Below, in pieces: positions 1-7,158 of a stretch of 64,000 nt of DNA (its first letter is position 1; each line of letters begins with the position of its first letter). Both the position numbers and the translations under genes were made by a program. The notes below the pieces were generated by a model that saw nothing but the letters and a program-made list of their open reading frames with translations, made no database searches and was not told the origin of the DNA. This stretch comes from Parasphingorhabdus marina DSM 22363 (GTDB taxonomy: Bacteria > Pseudomonadota > Alphaproteobacteria > Sphingomonadales > Sphingomonadaceae). The DNA lies in contig NZ_FSQW01000002.1 of NCBI RefSeq assembly GCF_900128895.1, positions 248,001 to 312,000 on the forward strand, given 5' to 3'.

Positions 1-1
1 C

Positions 2-184
2 CATCCGGAACGGTCAGGTCTTGGAAACTATATCATCATGGACCATGTGTTGCGCGCGCGAGCAGCGGGATTGCCTTATGTCTATCTGGGCTACTGGGTC
101 GAGGGTTCCCGGCGGATGGAATACAAGATCCGCTTTCGCCCGCTTGAAAAACTCGGTCCCGACGGATGGGAACGGTTTTCCTGA
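2..184 (+). CDS. bpt: Aspartate/glutamate leucyltransferase (arginyltransferase family), C-terminal fragment
   Basis: This is the last 60 codons of a gene cut by the window edge, in the frame that ends at TGA 182-184. The translation contains the segments [19 protein letters not shown] and [16 protein letters not shown], which I recognise as the conserved C-terminal end of the Ate/Bpt aminoacyl-tRNA-protein transferases. Bacterial members add Leu (or Arg) from charged tRNA to the N terminus of proteins, feeding them to the ClpS/ClpAP N-degron pathway in the cytoplasm. A hairpin terminator follows 33 bp after the stop. The exact donor amino acid cannot be told from this fragment. Confidence 0.85.
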   Translation, partial: HPERSGLGNYIIMDHVLRARAAGLPYVYLGYWVEGSRRMEYKIRFRPLEKLGPDGWERFS

Positions 185-216
185 TCGCAAACCCGATCTT
201 GCTGATGTCCGCAACA

Positions 217-256
217 GAAAAAGCCCGCCTGAACCCTTGCCGGGCGGCGGGCTTTT
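217..256. terminator. Bidirectional rho-independent terminator between bpt and the glycine-zipper gene
   Basis: The arms AAAAGCCCGCC and GGCGGGCTTTT form a perfect GC-rich stem flanked by A and T runs, so it can end transcription from both convergent genes: bpt from the left and the minus-strand gene that stops at 276. Confidence 0.85.
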
Positions 257-275
257 CATCCAGTCTGTTTCCGGC

Positions 276-1655
276 TCAATCGTAAAGGCAACGCTCTTGC
301 TGACAGCCTTTCAGGACCGGTTTCGGTTTCCACGTCTTTTTGGGCGCAGCCTTTCTCCAGCGCTTTTTCGCCACAGGCCGCGGTTTTGTGTAGATCACTT
401 CTTCATCGACATAGGTGGTTGTGGTGGTTGTCGTGGTCACCGGCTGTGATTCGATAATGATCGTAGTAACCATCGGCTGCGCGTGCTGATAATAATAGGC
501 CGGATAATAATAGCCGCCTTGCCAGCCGCTGGGATAGACGTGATGCTTCCTCGCTTGTTTGCGGTGATGATCGCGCCGAACATGATGCTCTTCCTCGCCA
601 TATTTCCGGAGCAGTTTGCGGCAGCGGTCGCTGCTTTGTTCAATTGCTGCGCCGGCAACTGCACCCAGTCCGCCGCCAATCAGTGATCCGCCCAAACGGT
701 TTCCGCGTCCGGCGATTCTGTTTCCGGCCAGGGCGCCCAGCGCGCCGCCAACCACCGCGCCACCGATACCGGAACTTTTCCGGCACCGCTGCAGGTAAGC
801 CAGCTCCTCGTCTCGCTGGCTATAGCCGCGATAATCATGACTGTCGCCCGCACTGCCCGAGGCAGGAGCACCCCAGTGGGGTGCGCTGTCGGCATAATCA
901 GCGCCCACTTGTGTGGCTTCTCCTTCGCCTATGAAGGTGCCAGCATAATTGCCTTCATAGACACGGCCTTCTGCGTCCCGGTAGGTTCCACTCCATTCGC
1001 CGCTGTAACTGCCATCTTCCCGATAGGCTCCATCCCAGTCGCCCTGATATGTCGTGCTGCCAATAGCTGCGGTAGGTGTGGCAATCACCCGGTCATCATT
1101 GAGAAGCACGCTGTCGTCATAAGTCGCCCGGCCGTCACGATATCCGTCATTATAACCCTGGTTGTAACGATCCCAGTCGAGATCGCGGACGCTATCGTGG
1201 ACCACACCGTGACGGTCGGTCAAAACGGCGTCATCATAATAGCGGGACCAGCCATAGCCGTAGGATGGCTGTCTCAACCCATAATAACCGAAATTGCCGA
1301 TGAAATAGCTTGGCCTGATAAATGTCCGGGGCAAACGAAAACCCCGAAAAGGCCGCTTGTAACCCCGCCGATGGCCGATTTTGCCCATGCGGACATGATG
1401 ACCGCTGCGAAAGCCCCGGTGGCCCATTTTGCGCATATGATGTCCGCGCATCGCGCCCATTCGATGACCGCCCATTTTGTTCATGCCACGCTTGGCGCCC
1501 TCTGCGGCAGGAGCCAGCATGTCCGCCATGAGTTCAAGCCCCGGAAGGCCTTCGGTAGCGGCGGTCGGGACCGACGGCGATTCGACCGCGGCATATGCGT
1601 GTGAGGGGGCCAGTGCCAAAAGGCTGGTCATGCCAGCAATCGCAAGGGTTCTCAT
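276..1655 (-). CDS. Secreted glycine-zipper protein with His/Arg/Gly-rich and Tyr-rich segments
   Basis: Function unknown; probably an envelope protein. A signal peptide (residues 1-22, ending SHAYA) is followed by a His/Met/Gly/Arg-rich stretch (about 58-100) with repeated HRMG and GHH units, a Tyr-rich section with GYNDGYRDG, a segment resembling MORN repeats (about 203-245), a glycine zipper (about 296-338, GGAVVGGALGALAG and a second copy) bounded by Cys291 and Cys345, and a basic C terminus. Glycine-zipper domains of this kind occur in outer-membrane proteins of the SlyB/Rcp family. The His/Met-rich part could bind metal, but this is inference. A TTAA-N7-TTAC element lies about 55 bp upstream of the start. 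Confidence 0.7.
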   Translation of the reverse strand: MRTLAIAGMTSLLALAPSHAYAAVESPSVPTAATEGLPGLELMADMLAPAAEGAKRGMNKMGGHRMGAMRGHHMRKMGHRGFRSGHHVRMGKIGHRRGYKRPFRGFRLPRTFIRPSYFIGNFGYYGLRQPSYGYGWSRYYDDAVLTDRHGVVHDSVRDLDWDRYNQGYNDGYRDGRATYDDSVLLNDDRVIATPTAAIGSTTYQGDWDGAYREDGSYSGEWSGTYRDAEGRVYEGNYAGTFIGEGEATQVGADYADSAPHWGAPASGSAGDSHDYRGYSQRDEELAYLQRCRKSSGIGGAVVGGALGALAGNRIAGRGNRLGGSLIGGGLGAVAGAAIEQSSDRCRKLLRKYGEEEHHVRRDHHRKQARKHHVYPSGWQGGYYYPAYYYQHAQPMVTTIIIESQPVTTTTTTTTYVDEEVIYTKPRPVAKKRWRKAAPKKTWKPKPVLKGCQQERCLYD

Positions 1656-1708
1656 GGTTAACAGCTCCTGTAATCCGGGCAGCCGATCGCTGGCCAGTAT
1701 GAAAATGG

Positions 1709-1723
1709 TTAACCAATAGTTAC
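1709..1723. promoter_or_regulatory. Near-consensus CtrA-type site inside an inverted repeat, upstream of the glycine-zipper gene
   Basis: The sequence TTAA-CCAATAG-TTAC differs by one base from the TTAA-N7-TTAA CtrA recognition pattern and sits in the imperfect palindrome ATGGTTAACCAATAGTTACC. It lies 54 bp before the start codon at 1655. Binding is a guess from pattern only. Confidence 0.3.
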
Positions 1724-1826
1724 CATTTTCTGCGGATTAAGACCATTATGCAGTTGTAAAATAGGCGCGTTTCGGGGGAGTGTCTCGAAATGGGTCGCTT
1801 TTGATCAGAGCCGACGACCGCGAAAT

Positions 1827-2315
1827 TTATCCTGCTAGTGCCGGACTGATCGCCTCGATCAACGCACACAGGCCTGTTTCGTCTGCATCCTTGAAGCGAT
1901 CGGGCAAGGGGCTGTCGAGATCGAGAACAGCGATGACTTCACCGGCACTGACTACCGGGATGACAAGCTCCGAGCGGCTATCGGCGTCGCAAGCAATATG
2001 GCCGGGAAATGCGTGAACATCGGCAACCCGCTGGGTTTGTCCTGACCGGGCGGCCGTGCCGCAAACCCCTTTGCCCATCGCTATGCGGATACAGGCCGTC
2101 TTGCCCTGAAACGGACCCAGGACAAGTTCTTCGCTTATACGGCGGTAAAAGCCCGCCCAGTTCAGGTCGGGGACATATTGCCAGATCAAGGCCGAGATAT
2201 TTGCCATGTTGGCGATTGGATCCGGCTCGCCATCCACCAAAGCTTGCGCCGCGGATATGAGGTCCTGGTAGAAGGTCTGGGTGGATGATTCATCGCTGAT
2301 GGAAAATTCGAACAT
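1827..2315 (-). CDS. msrC: Free methionine-(R)-sulfoxide reductase (GAF-domain fRMsr)
   Basis: Reduces free methionine-R-sulfoxide to methionine in the cytoplasm using thioredoxin; an oxidative repair enzyme. The 162-residue product is a single GAF domain with the three family cysteines at 75 (GKTAC), 85 (GKGVCG) and 109 (HIACD). Their spacing of 10 and 24 residues equals that of E. coli YebR/MsrC. The open frame continues upstream to 2459, but I chose ATG 2315 because the extra 48 residues have no family counterpart and would overlap the divergent tryptophan dioxygenase start. It lies 125 bp from that divergent gene, so they may share a control region. Confidence 0.88.
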   Translation of the reverse strand: MFEFSISDESSTQTFYQDLISAAQALVDGEPDPIANMANISALIWQYVPDLNWAGFYRRISEELVLGPFQGKTACIRIAMGKGVCGTAARSGQTQRVADVHAFPGHIACDADSRSELVIPVVSAGEVIAVLDLDSPLPDRFKDADETGLCALIEAISPALAG

Positions 2316-2439
2316 GGCCGCTGCTACCAATGAAGCGTGTCCCAGATCAAGCGGAACCATGCCGGATCGTAGCATCATCTTTGCAGCAACCAATTGAGGT
2401 CGCTCTTCCAATTGATTGCCGGTAGCGATAAACACGGGC

Positions 2440-3237
2440 ATGTCCAAACAACCTCCCATGACCTATGCCCGATATCTGGCACTGGATGAACTGCTGGCGA
2501 CCCAGCATCCGCAATCAGAATTTGATGACGAGATGTTGTTCATTATCATTCACCAGACCAAGGAGCTCTGGCTGAAACAGATTATTCGTGAGCTCAAACT
2601 TGCTTCCCGCCGAATTGATGAAGATGCGATTGTACCGGCTTACAAGGCACTGGCGAGGGTTAGCCGTATTCAATCGGTTATGACGCTGAGCTGGGATGTG
2701 CTGTCAACGATGACGCCCAGTGATTATACAAGCTTTCGCTCGGTGCTGGGTCCGAGTTCCGGCTTTCAGTCCGATCAGTTCCGGACTGTCGAGTATATGC
2801 TGGGGCTGAAAGACAAGGCATTTTTGAAATATCAGGATGATCGACCGGAGGCCCGTGATGCGATGCGATCGGCGCTTCAGAGTCCGAGCATGTGGGACAA
2901 GGCCATAGCAGCCCTTTCTCGCGCCGGATTTGACATCCCTGCAAAACTACTCGAGCGGGATTTTACCTTGCCGCACAAGCACTCAGAGGAAGTTCAGGCG
3001 GCCTTTTTGGAAGTGTATCGTGAACCCGAGAAATATTGGGAACTCTATCAGTTGGCTGAAAAGCTGGTGGACCTCGATGATGCCATGGCGACATGGCGAC
3101 ACAAGCATGTCCTGACCGTTGAACGGATTATCGGCGGGAAAAAAGGAACGGGCGGGACAGCGGGTGTTTCCTACCTGCAGTCGACACTCTCGAAACGGGC
3201 TTTTCCGGAACTCTGGTCTCTTCGAACCGAGCTTTGA
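2440..3237 (+). CDS. kynA: Tryptophan 2,3-dioxygenase
   Basis: Haem enzyme that opens the indole ring of L-tryptophan to N-formylkynurenine, the first step of the kynurenine pathway. The protein carries the family signature FIIIHQTKELWLKQI near the N terminus, including the haem-ligand region, and PSSGFQSDQFRTVEYMLG in the middle; about 265 residues is the usual bacterial length. ATG 2440 is preferred, giving MSKQPPMTYARYL; TTG 2416 and ATG 2458 are alternatives and none has a strong ribosome site. No other kynurenine gene is in the window. Its stop lies 3 bp from the convergent DUF1996 gene stop. Confidence 0.93.
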   Translation: MSKQPPMTYARYLALDELLATQHPQSEFDDEMLFIIIHQTKELWLKQIIRELKLASRRIDEDAIVPAYKALARVSRIQSVMTLSWDVLSTMTPSDYTSFRSVLGPSSGFQSDQFRTVEYMLGLKDKAFLKYQDDRPEARDAMRSALQSPSMWDKAIAALSRAGFDIPAKLLERDFTLPHKHSEEVQAAFLEVYREPEKYWELYQLAEKLVDLDDAMATWRHKHVLTVERIIGGKKGTGGTAGVSYLQSTLSKRAFPELWSLRTEL

Positions 3238-3240
3238 ATT

Positions 3241-4578
3241 CTAGCCCGGACGCGCTGGTGCGTCCACAAGGCGCGGATCAGCCAGTTTCTTGTATCCGTC
3301 AAACAGCTTCAATTGCTGACCGTTGCCCAGATCACCGCCGGAACAGCTCAGCAATTTGTTGATGCAGTTGTTCATCCAGATATCCATGATATCATCGTCC
3401 CAGGCACCGAACCAGTCGGAGTGAAACGTCGACCCTGGTACATGCGGCGCCATGCCGGCCATGCGATCTGACGACAGGTGCCACGTCTTGTTCAGCGGAT
3501 CCAGATTACCTGACCGATCAAGCGTGTCGTCGGTCGTCCACCATGCGGACAGGGTAAAAGTTGGAATGATAAAGGGATGCGTTTCCGGGCATCGGGCCAC
3601 GCCATTATTGTCACGATATAGTTTGGCCATGTGTGAACGATGATCCGGACTGTCGAGATTGACGCCATCCCAGCATTCCGGTGCACCGACAACCGCGCCC
3701 AATTGCGCGCCAGAAGGGCAGTTTTCTGCCGCTTCAGGAATATTGGCGTAATTGCCGGGTACTGCGCCCGGACCCTGGCAATTGAAATAGAATATCTCGC
3801 TGTTGGCGGGCGACTGCATATTATATCCGAAGACATAGCGAAGACCGCGTGGCAGAGGGATACAGGCCTGCCCCTGAACCTGGCATTCCGGGTCTGTTTC
3901 CGGGCGGCGCTTGTAATATACGGCAAGGCTGTTCGGCATCACCACCTTGCCTTCACCATTCATCATTGAAGGAATCCAGTAGGCCGAACGATTCAACAAG
4001 TTGTTGCAGGTGCTCTCACCGGTAGTTCTCAGCGATTCATAAGTGGAATGGGCATCGGTCAGGGTGTTGCCGAAGAATGTGTGCAAATGCGACACGCCTG
4101 GCTGCCCCGGATAGACGATCGGGTCATCATAGGCATTGTGGCTTGGCGTACAGATGAAACGGAAAGCGCCCACGACGTCGGGTTCGGCCGTTGGCGCCGG
4201 GTTGCCATGCCCCCAGGACGGCTGCAGCCACTCCTCAACGTTGAAGTTGCTCGGAATTTTGGGCAGCCCTTCCGCCGGAACCTGTGGTGGAGTTGGCGCA
4301 GGTGTGGGCGTAGGCGTAGGGGTCGGCGCAGGTGTGGGCGTCGGTGTTGGGGTCGGTGTCGGCGTAGGAGTAGGAGTAGGCGTAGGAGTAGGCGTTGGCG
4401 TCGGAGTAGGCGTTGGCGTTGGCGTTGGCGTCGGAGTAGGCGATACCGGGAGAGTGACGTCTGCTTGCGTGCCTTCTGCTGCTTCCTTGCCACAGGCGGA
4501 CAGCGTCGAGAATGCCGCCAGAGCGAGGACCAAAGTGTGCGCAGGACGCGGGGCGAGGGAGCGAATTCGGTTTGTCAT
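3241..4578 (-). CDS. DUF1996 lipoprotein with a Thr-Pro repeat linker
   Basis: Probably an exported, lipid-anchored protein of unknown function. The first 28 residues are a lipoprotein signal peptide with lipobox LSAC (Cys29). A proline/threonine linker of about 25 PT units spans residues 47-97. The rest (about 110-445) matches DUF1996: [13 protein letters not shown], a [11 protein letters not shown] segment, [17 protein letters not shown], and several cysteines. DUF1996 is common in fungi and actinomycetes and is not enzymatically characterised as far as I know; the conserved His/Asp-rich core suggests a polysaccharide- or metal-related role, which is inference. The PT linker should act as a stiff spacer between membrane anchor and globular domain. 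Confidence 0.82.
   Translation of the reverse strand: MTNRIRSLAPRPAHTLVLALAAFSTLSACGKEAAEGTQADVTLPVSPTPTPTPTPTPTPTPTPTPTPTPTPTPTPTPTPTPTPAPTPTPTPTPAPTPPQVPAEGLPKIPSNFNVEEWLQPSWGHGNPAPTAEPDVVGAFRFICTPSHNAYDDPIVYPGQPGVSHLHTFFGNTLTDAHSTYESLRTTGESTCNNLLNRSAYWIPSMMNGEGKVVMPNSLAVYYKRRPETDPECQVQGQACIPLPRGLRYVFGYNMQSPANSEIFYFNCQGPGAVPGNYANIPEAAENCPSGAQLGAVVGAPECWDGVNLDSPDHRSHMAKLYRDNNGVARCPETHPFIIPTFTLSAWWTTDDTLDRSGNLDPLNKTWHLSSDRMAGMAPHVPGSTFHSDWFGAWDDDIMDIWMNNCINKLLSCSGGDLGNGQQLKLFDGYKKLADPRLVDAPARPG
4290..4442 (-). repeat. Hexanucleotide tandem repeat encoding Thr-Pro
   Basis: About 25 imperfect copies of a 6-bp unit (on the plus strand GTNGGN, such as GTAGGC, GTTGGC, GTCGGA) encode the Thr-Pro linker of the DUF1996 lipoprotein. 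Because the unit is two codons, slippage changes linker length but not reading frame. Third-base variation shows that selection holds the peptide rather than the DNA repeat. Confidence 0.9.
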
Positions 4579-4729
4579 GGGGGACGACTTACCGAGCCTG
4601 TTTTAATCCGAACTGTTGACCTATGGTTAACGGATATTAAGCATAGCGATGTTCCGACCGCTATGTGCGACTAATGGGTTACAACTATTTACATTTGCTA
4701 CGAAAATGCCTTTTGTTGCCGACGCGGAG

Positions 4730-5131
4730 CTAGTCGAGCCTGGGCTTGCCTCGCATTTTCTTCACCGATGACTTTTTCTTCTTTGCATCAATCCTGCGTG
4801 CTTTCGCCGCGCGGCTGGGCCGGGTCTTTATGCGCCGGGCGTCCCGGTGATGGGCCTGCGCGATCAGGTCCTGCAATCTTCGTCTGGCCTCGGTTCGATT
4901 GGCCTCACGGGTGCGATGGTCGCGCACCGTGATGATCAACTCTCCATTGGCTGTCATTTTTCGGCCAGCAAGTTCCTTGAGCTTGCGGAATGCATAGGGC
5001 GGCAACCGCAACGCATAGACATTAACGCGCATTTGCACAGCCGTTTCGACTTTATTGACATTCTGCCCACCGGGTCCTGACGCGGCGAGAAAAGTTTCCT
5101 GTACGGCATGGTCTGGAATTGGGAAGGACAT
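4730..5131 (-). CDS. arfB: Alternative ribosome-rescue peptidyl-tRNA hydrolase ArfB (YaeJ)
   Basis: Frees ribosomes stalled on mRNAs without stop codons by entering the empty A site and hydrolysing the peptidyl-tRNA. The GGQ catalytic motif is at residues 21-23 (GPGGQNVNKVETAV), and the Lys/Arg-rich tail (ARRIDAKKKKSSVKKMRGK) is the part that in E. coli ArfB reads the empty mRNA tunnel. The length of 133 residues and lack of a codon-recognition domain separate it from RF1/RF2. It is divergent from ctrA across a 361-bp gap. Confidence 0.93.
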   Translation of the reverse strand: MSFPIPDHAVQETFLAASGPGGQNVNKVETAVQMRVNVYALRLPPYAFRKLKELAGRKMTANGELIITVRDHRTREANRTEARRRLQDLIAQAHHRDARRIKTRPSRAAKARRIDAKKKKSSVKKMRGKPRLD

Positions 5132-5492
5132 GCAGGTCGTCTAGACAGGGTGGAGCGATCTGGAAAGGCTGGGACATCTTTTTCCGAGTTGGAAATAGCG
5201 GCTTGGTCTATGTCATGTTCATTGGGATTTCCAGGTGCGAATGAGATCAAAACGCGCATTTCGCATCCGGGAAAGCGGCAAAAGTTAATTTTTTTTGGGT
5301 GCCCGGGGAGAGTCCTGAAACGACTCAATTCTGCGGGTTACAGACTCGTCCGATAGCCCGCGACTCGTGCTGACTCCTGCATTAATTCAAAATTAACCTT
5401 TTACGTTCATCTATCTTATGGTTAATAAATGATCCGGGGGCTTCGGGACGATACTCGATACCCGAACGAATTTAAGGAAAAGGGGTTACCCG
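5132..5492. promoter_or_regulatory. Control region between arfB and ctrA with GANTC cluster and CtrA box
   Basis: This 361-bp gap holds five GANTC sites (CcrM methylation sites in alphaproteobacteria) at 5310-5314, 5322-5326, 5343-5347, 5362-5366 and 5372-5376, directly followed by a perfect CtrA box at 5382-5396 and a GGTTAA half-site at 5420-5425. The ribosome site AAGGAAAAGGGG (5474-5485) precedes the ctrA ATG at 5493. In Caulobacter, ctrA transcription is controlled by GANTC methylation and by CtrA itself, so the arrangement fits that model in an unusually dense form. Confidence 0.75.
5382..5396. promoter_or_regulatory. CtrA box TTAA-N7-TTAA upstream of ctrA
   Basis: TTAA-TTCAAAA-TTAA matches the CtrA consensus exactly and lies 97 bp before the ctrA start codon. 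It continues as TTAACC and is mirrored by GGTTAA at 5420-5425. Autoregulation of ctrA is known in Caulobacter; here it is inferred. Confidence 0.7.
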
Positions 5493-6200
5493 ATGCGTGT
5501 ACTGTTGATTGAGGACGAGCCGACAACCGCAAAGGCGATTGAGCTGATGCTGGCGACCGAGGGCTTTAATGTTTACACTACCGATCTCGGCGAAGAAGGC
5601 CTCGATCTGGGCAAGCTCTATGATTACGATATCATCTGTCTGGATCTCAACCTGCCCGACATGCACGGCTATGACGTGCTCAAGAAACTGCGTGTTGCCA
5701 AAGTGCAGACGCCAGTTCTCATTCTTTCCGGCATCAGCGAAATGGACAGCAAGGTGCGGTCCTTTGGCTTTGGTGCCGATGATTATGTGACCAAGCCTTT
5801 CCACCGGGAAGAGCTGGTTGCCCGGATCCATGCTGTTGTGCGCCGTTCAAAAGGACACAGCCAGTCGGTGATCCGGACCGGCAAGCTTGCTGTGAACCTC
5901 GATGCCAAGACTGTTGAAGTCGACGGAAACCGGGTGCATCTGACCGGCAAGGAATATGCGATGCTGGAACTGCTCTCGCTGCGCAAGGGCACGACGCTCA
6001 CCAAGGAAATGTTCCTCAACCACCTTTATGGCGGAATGGACGAGCCGGAACTCAAGATTATCGACGTATTTATCTGCAAGCTGCGCAAAAAGCTGGCTCT
6101 GGCCTGTGGCGGTGAAAACTATATCGAAACCGTCTGGGGCCGTGGTTATGTTCTCCGGGATATCGAAGAGGATAACGGTCCGGAAGCGCAGGTCGCCTAA
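5493..6200 (+). CDS. ctrA: Cell-cycle master response regulator CtrA
   Basis: OmpR-type response regulator that in alphaproteobacteria controls cell-cycle, motility and envelope genes after phosphorelay from CckA-ChpT. Residues 1-118 are the receiver domain with acidic pocket EDE (7-9), phospho-acceptor Asp51 ([15 protein letters not shown]) and the KPF motif; residues 130-225 are the winged-helix domain, with [12 protein letters not shown] and [10 protein letters not shown] typical of CtrA. The strong SD AAGGAAAAGGGG fixes the start. It stands alone with its own terminator. The C-terminal end ALA-like tail seen in Caulobacter CtrA (a ClpXP degron) is not kept: this protein ends EAQVA. Confidence 0.96.
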   Translation: MRVLLIEDEPTTAKAIELMLATEGFNVYTTDLGEEGLDLGKLYDYDIICLDLNLPDMHGYDVLKKLRVAKVQTPVLILSGISEMDSKVRSFGFGADDYVTKPFHREELVARIHAVVRRSKGHSQSVIRTGKLAVNLDAKTVEVDGNRVHLTGKEYAMLELLSLRKGTTLTKEMFLNHLYGGMDEPELKIIDVFICKLRKKLALACGGENYIETVWGRGYVLRDIEEDNGPEAQVA

Positions 6201-6248
6201 GGCATTACACTCACTACCCTATCTTCTGGTCTGCGTATCTGATCAGCT

Positions 6249-6285
6249 TAATCGGCGGGATCCCTTGGGGTTCCGCCGATTTTTA
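6249..6285 (+). terminator. Rho-independent terminator of ctrA
   Basis: The arms AATCGGCGG and CCGCCGATT are followed by TTTTT. The T-run overlaps the stop codon of the convergent phosphoesterase gene at 6283, so the hairpin lies almost exactly at the boundary. Confidence 0.85.
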
Positions 6286-7050
6286 TGTGTCTCGCGTGTC
6301 CAGATACCAGCGGTCGCGGCCTTCCAGGGCGATCGCCGTCAGGTTTTCCGTATAATAGGCCCCGGTATCTATGCCGATGCGATTGTCGGCTTCCACGACC
6401 TCTTCATTGATCGTATGCCCATAGATGATCATTTTTTCGTGCAGTTGACCCGCTGACAGAAAATCTTCCCGTATCCAGTGGAGATCTTTGGGCTTTTGCT
6501 CGGCCAGAGGCACATCGGGCCGGATACCGGCGTGGACGAAGGCATAGTCTCCAATGACAATCTGGTCCTCGAAATTGCGGACGAAATCGACGTGGGACTG
6601 GGGAATGATCTCGGGCAGGCGTGCGGTCAGAGCTTCGTTGTCGAGCTCCATATACTCTTTCATGCTGATTTCGTAGCTGAGGATCGTCTCCTTGCCGCCG
6701 ATCCGCGTAAAAAACCGGGTGGCCCGGTCACTGCCTTTCATGCAGGCGAGAAAAACCTCTTCATGATTGCCCATCAGAAACCGGACATTGCCGCGCTCGC
6801 TCTGCAGCTGCATCGCCATGTCGACAACCCCGCAGCTGTCCGGACCACGATCAATCAGATCGCCCAGAAATATGATCTCGCTCTGGCCGCCGCGCGCGGT
6901 GTCATCTTCGGCTATTTTCTTCAGCAAAATCTGCAGCAGATCCTTGCGGCCATGCACATCGCCAATCGCGTACACGCGCCGACCTTCGGGAATCATCGCT
7001 TCCCCCAGAAAAGTCTTCCTGGTCTTTTTGCGGAACAGATTTTTCAGCAT
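6283..7050 (-). CDS. Metallophosphoesterase of the Ser/Thr protein phosphatase / ApaH-like group
   Basis: Cytoplasmic dinuclear-metal phosphoesterase. Three core motifs of the calcineurin-like family are present: GDVHG (residues about 33-37), GDLIDRG (about 63-69) and GNHEE (about 95-99), with later His residues near FVHAG and YGHT. This pattern fits PPP-family protein phosphatases and PrpE/ApaH-like dinucleoside tetraphosphatases. The substrate cannot be decided from sequence. The basic N-terminal start MLKNLFRKKTRK was taken as given. It lies downstream of, and is separated by a strong terminator from, the dehydrogenase-like gene. Confidence 0.85.
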   Translation of the reverse strand: MLKNLFRKKTRKTFLGEAMIPEGRRVYAIGDVHGRKDLLQILLKKIAEDDTARGGQSEIIFLGDLIDRGPDSCGVVDMAMQLQSERGNVRFLMGNHEEVFLACMKGSDRATRFFTRIGGKETILSYEISMKEYMELDNEALTARLPEIIPQSHVDFVRNFEDQIVIGDYAFVHAGIRPDVPLAEQKPKDLHWIREDFLSAGQLHEKMIIYGHTINEEVVEADNRIGIDTGAYYTENLTAIALEGRDRWYLDTRDT

Positions 7051-7079
7051 GATGCTCTCAAATTTGTATCAGCGAGCTG

Positions 7080-7125
7080 AAAATCAAGGGGCAGAACGCT
7101 GGTCCAGCGTCTGCCCCCTGATTTG
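7080..7125 (-). terminator. Strong hairpin terminator after the saccharopine-dehydrogenase-like gene
   Basis: AAATCAAGGGGCAGA and a matching CTGCCCCCTGATTT flank an inner palindrome ACGCTGGTCCAGCGT, giving a nearly perfect 20-bp stem. It sits between the end of the 7159-8340 gene and the phosphoesterase start and should end minus-strand transcription. Confidence 0.75.
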
Positions 7126-7158
7126 TTAGCATTGGCGCATTGCTGATCAGTGATCCAG

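Noticed and set aside
837-1604. Long plus-strand open frame (255 codons) over the glycine-zipper gene
   Set aside because: Antisense shadow; the minus-strand frame has a signal peptide and domains, this one has no family pattern.
2316-2459. N-terminal extension of the methionine sulfoxide reductase
   Set aside because: The extra 48 codons overlap the divergent dioxygenase start and do not belong to the fRMsr family.
4136-4606. Plus-strand open frame rich in Gly-Val across the Thr-Pro repeat
   Set aside because: It is the antisense of the hexanucleotide repeat in the DUF1996 lipoprotein; the Gly-Val pattern is a by-product of the repeat.
4623-4636. TTAA-N6-TTAA upstream of the DUF1996 gene
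   Set aside because: Spacing is 6, not the 7 required for a CtrA box.
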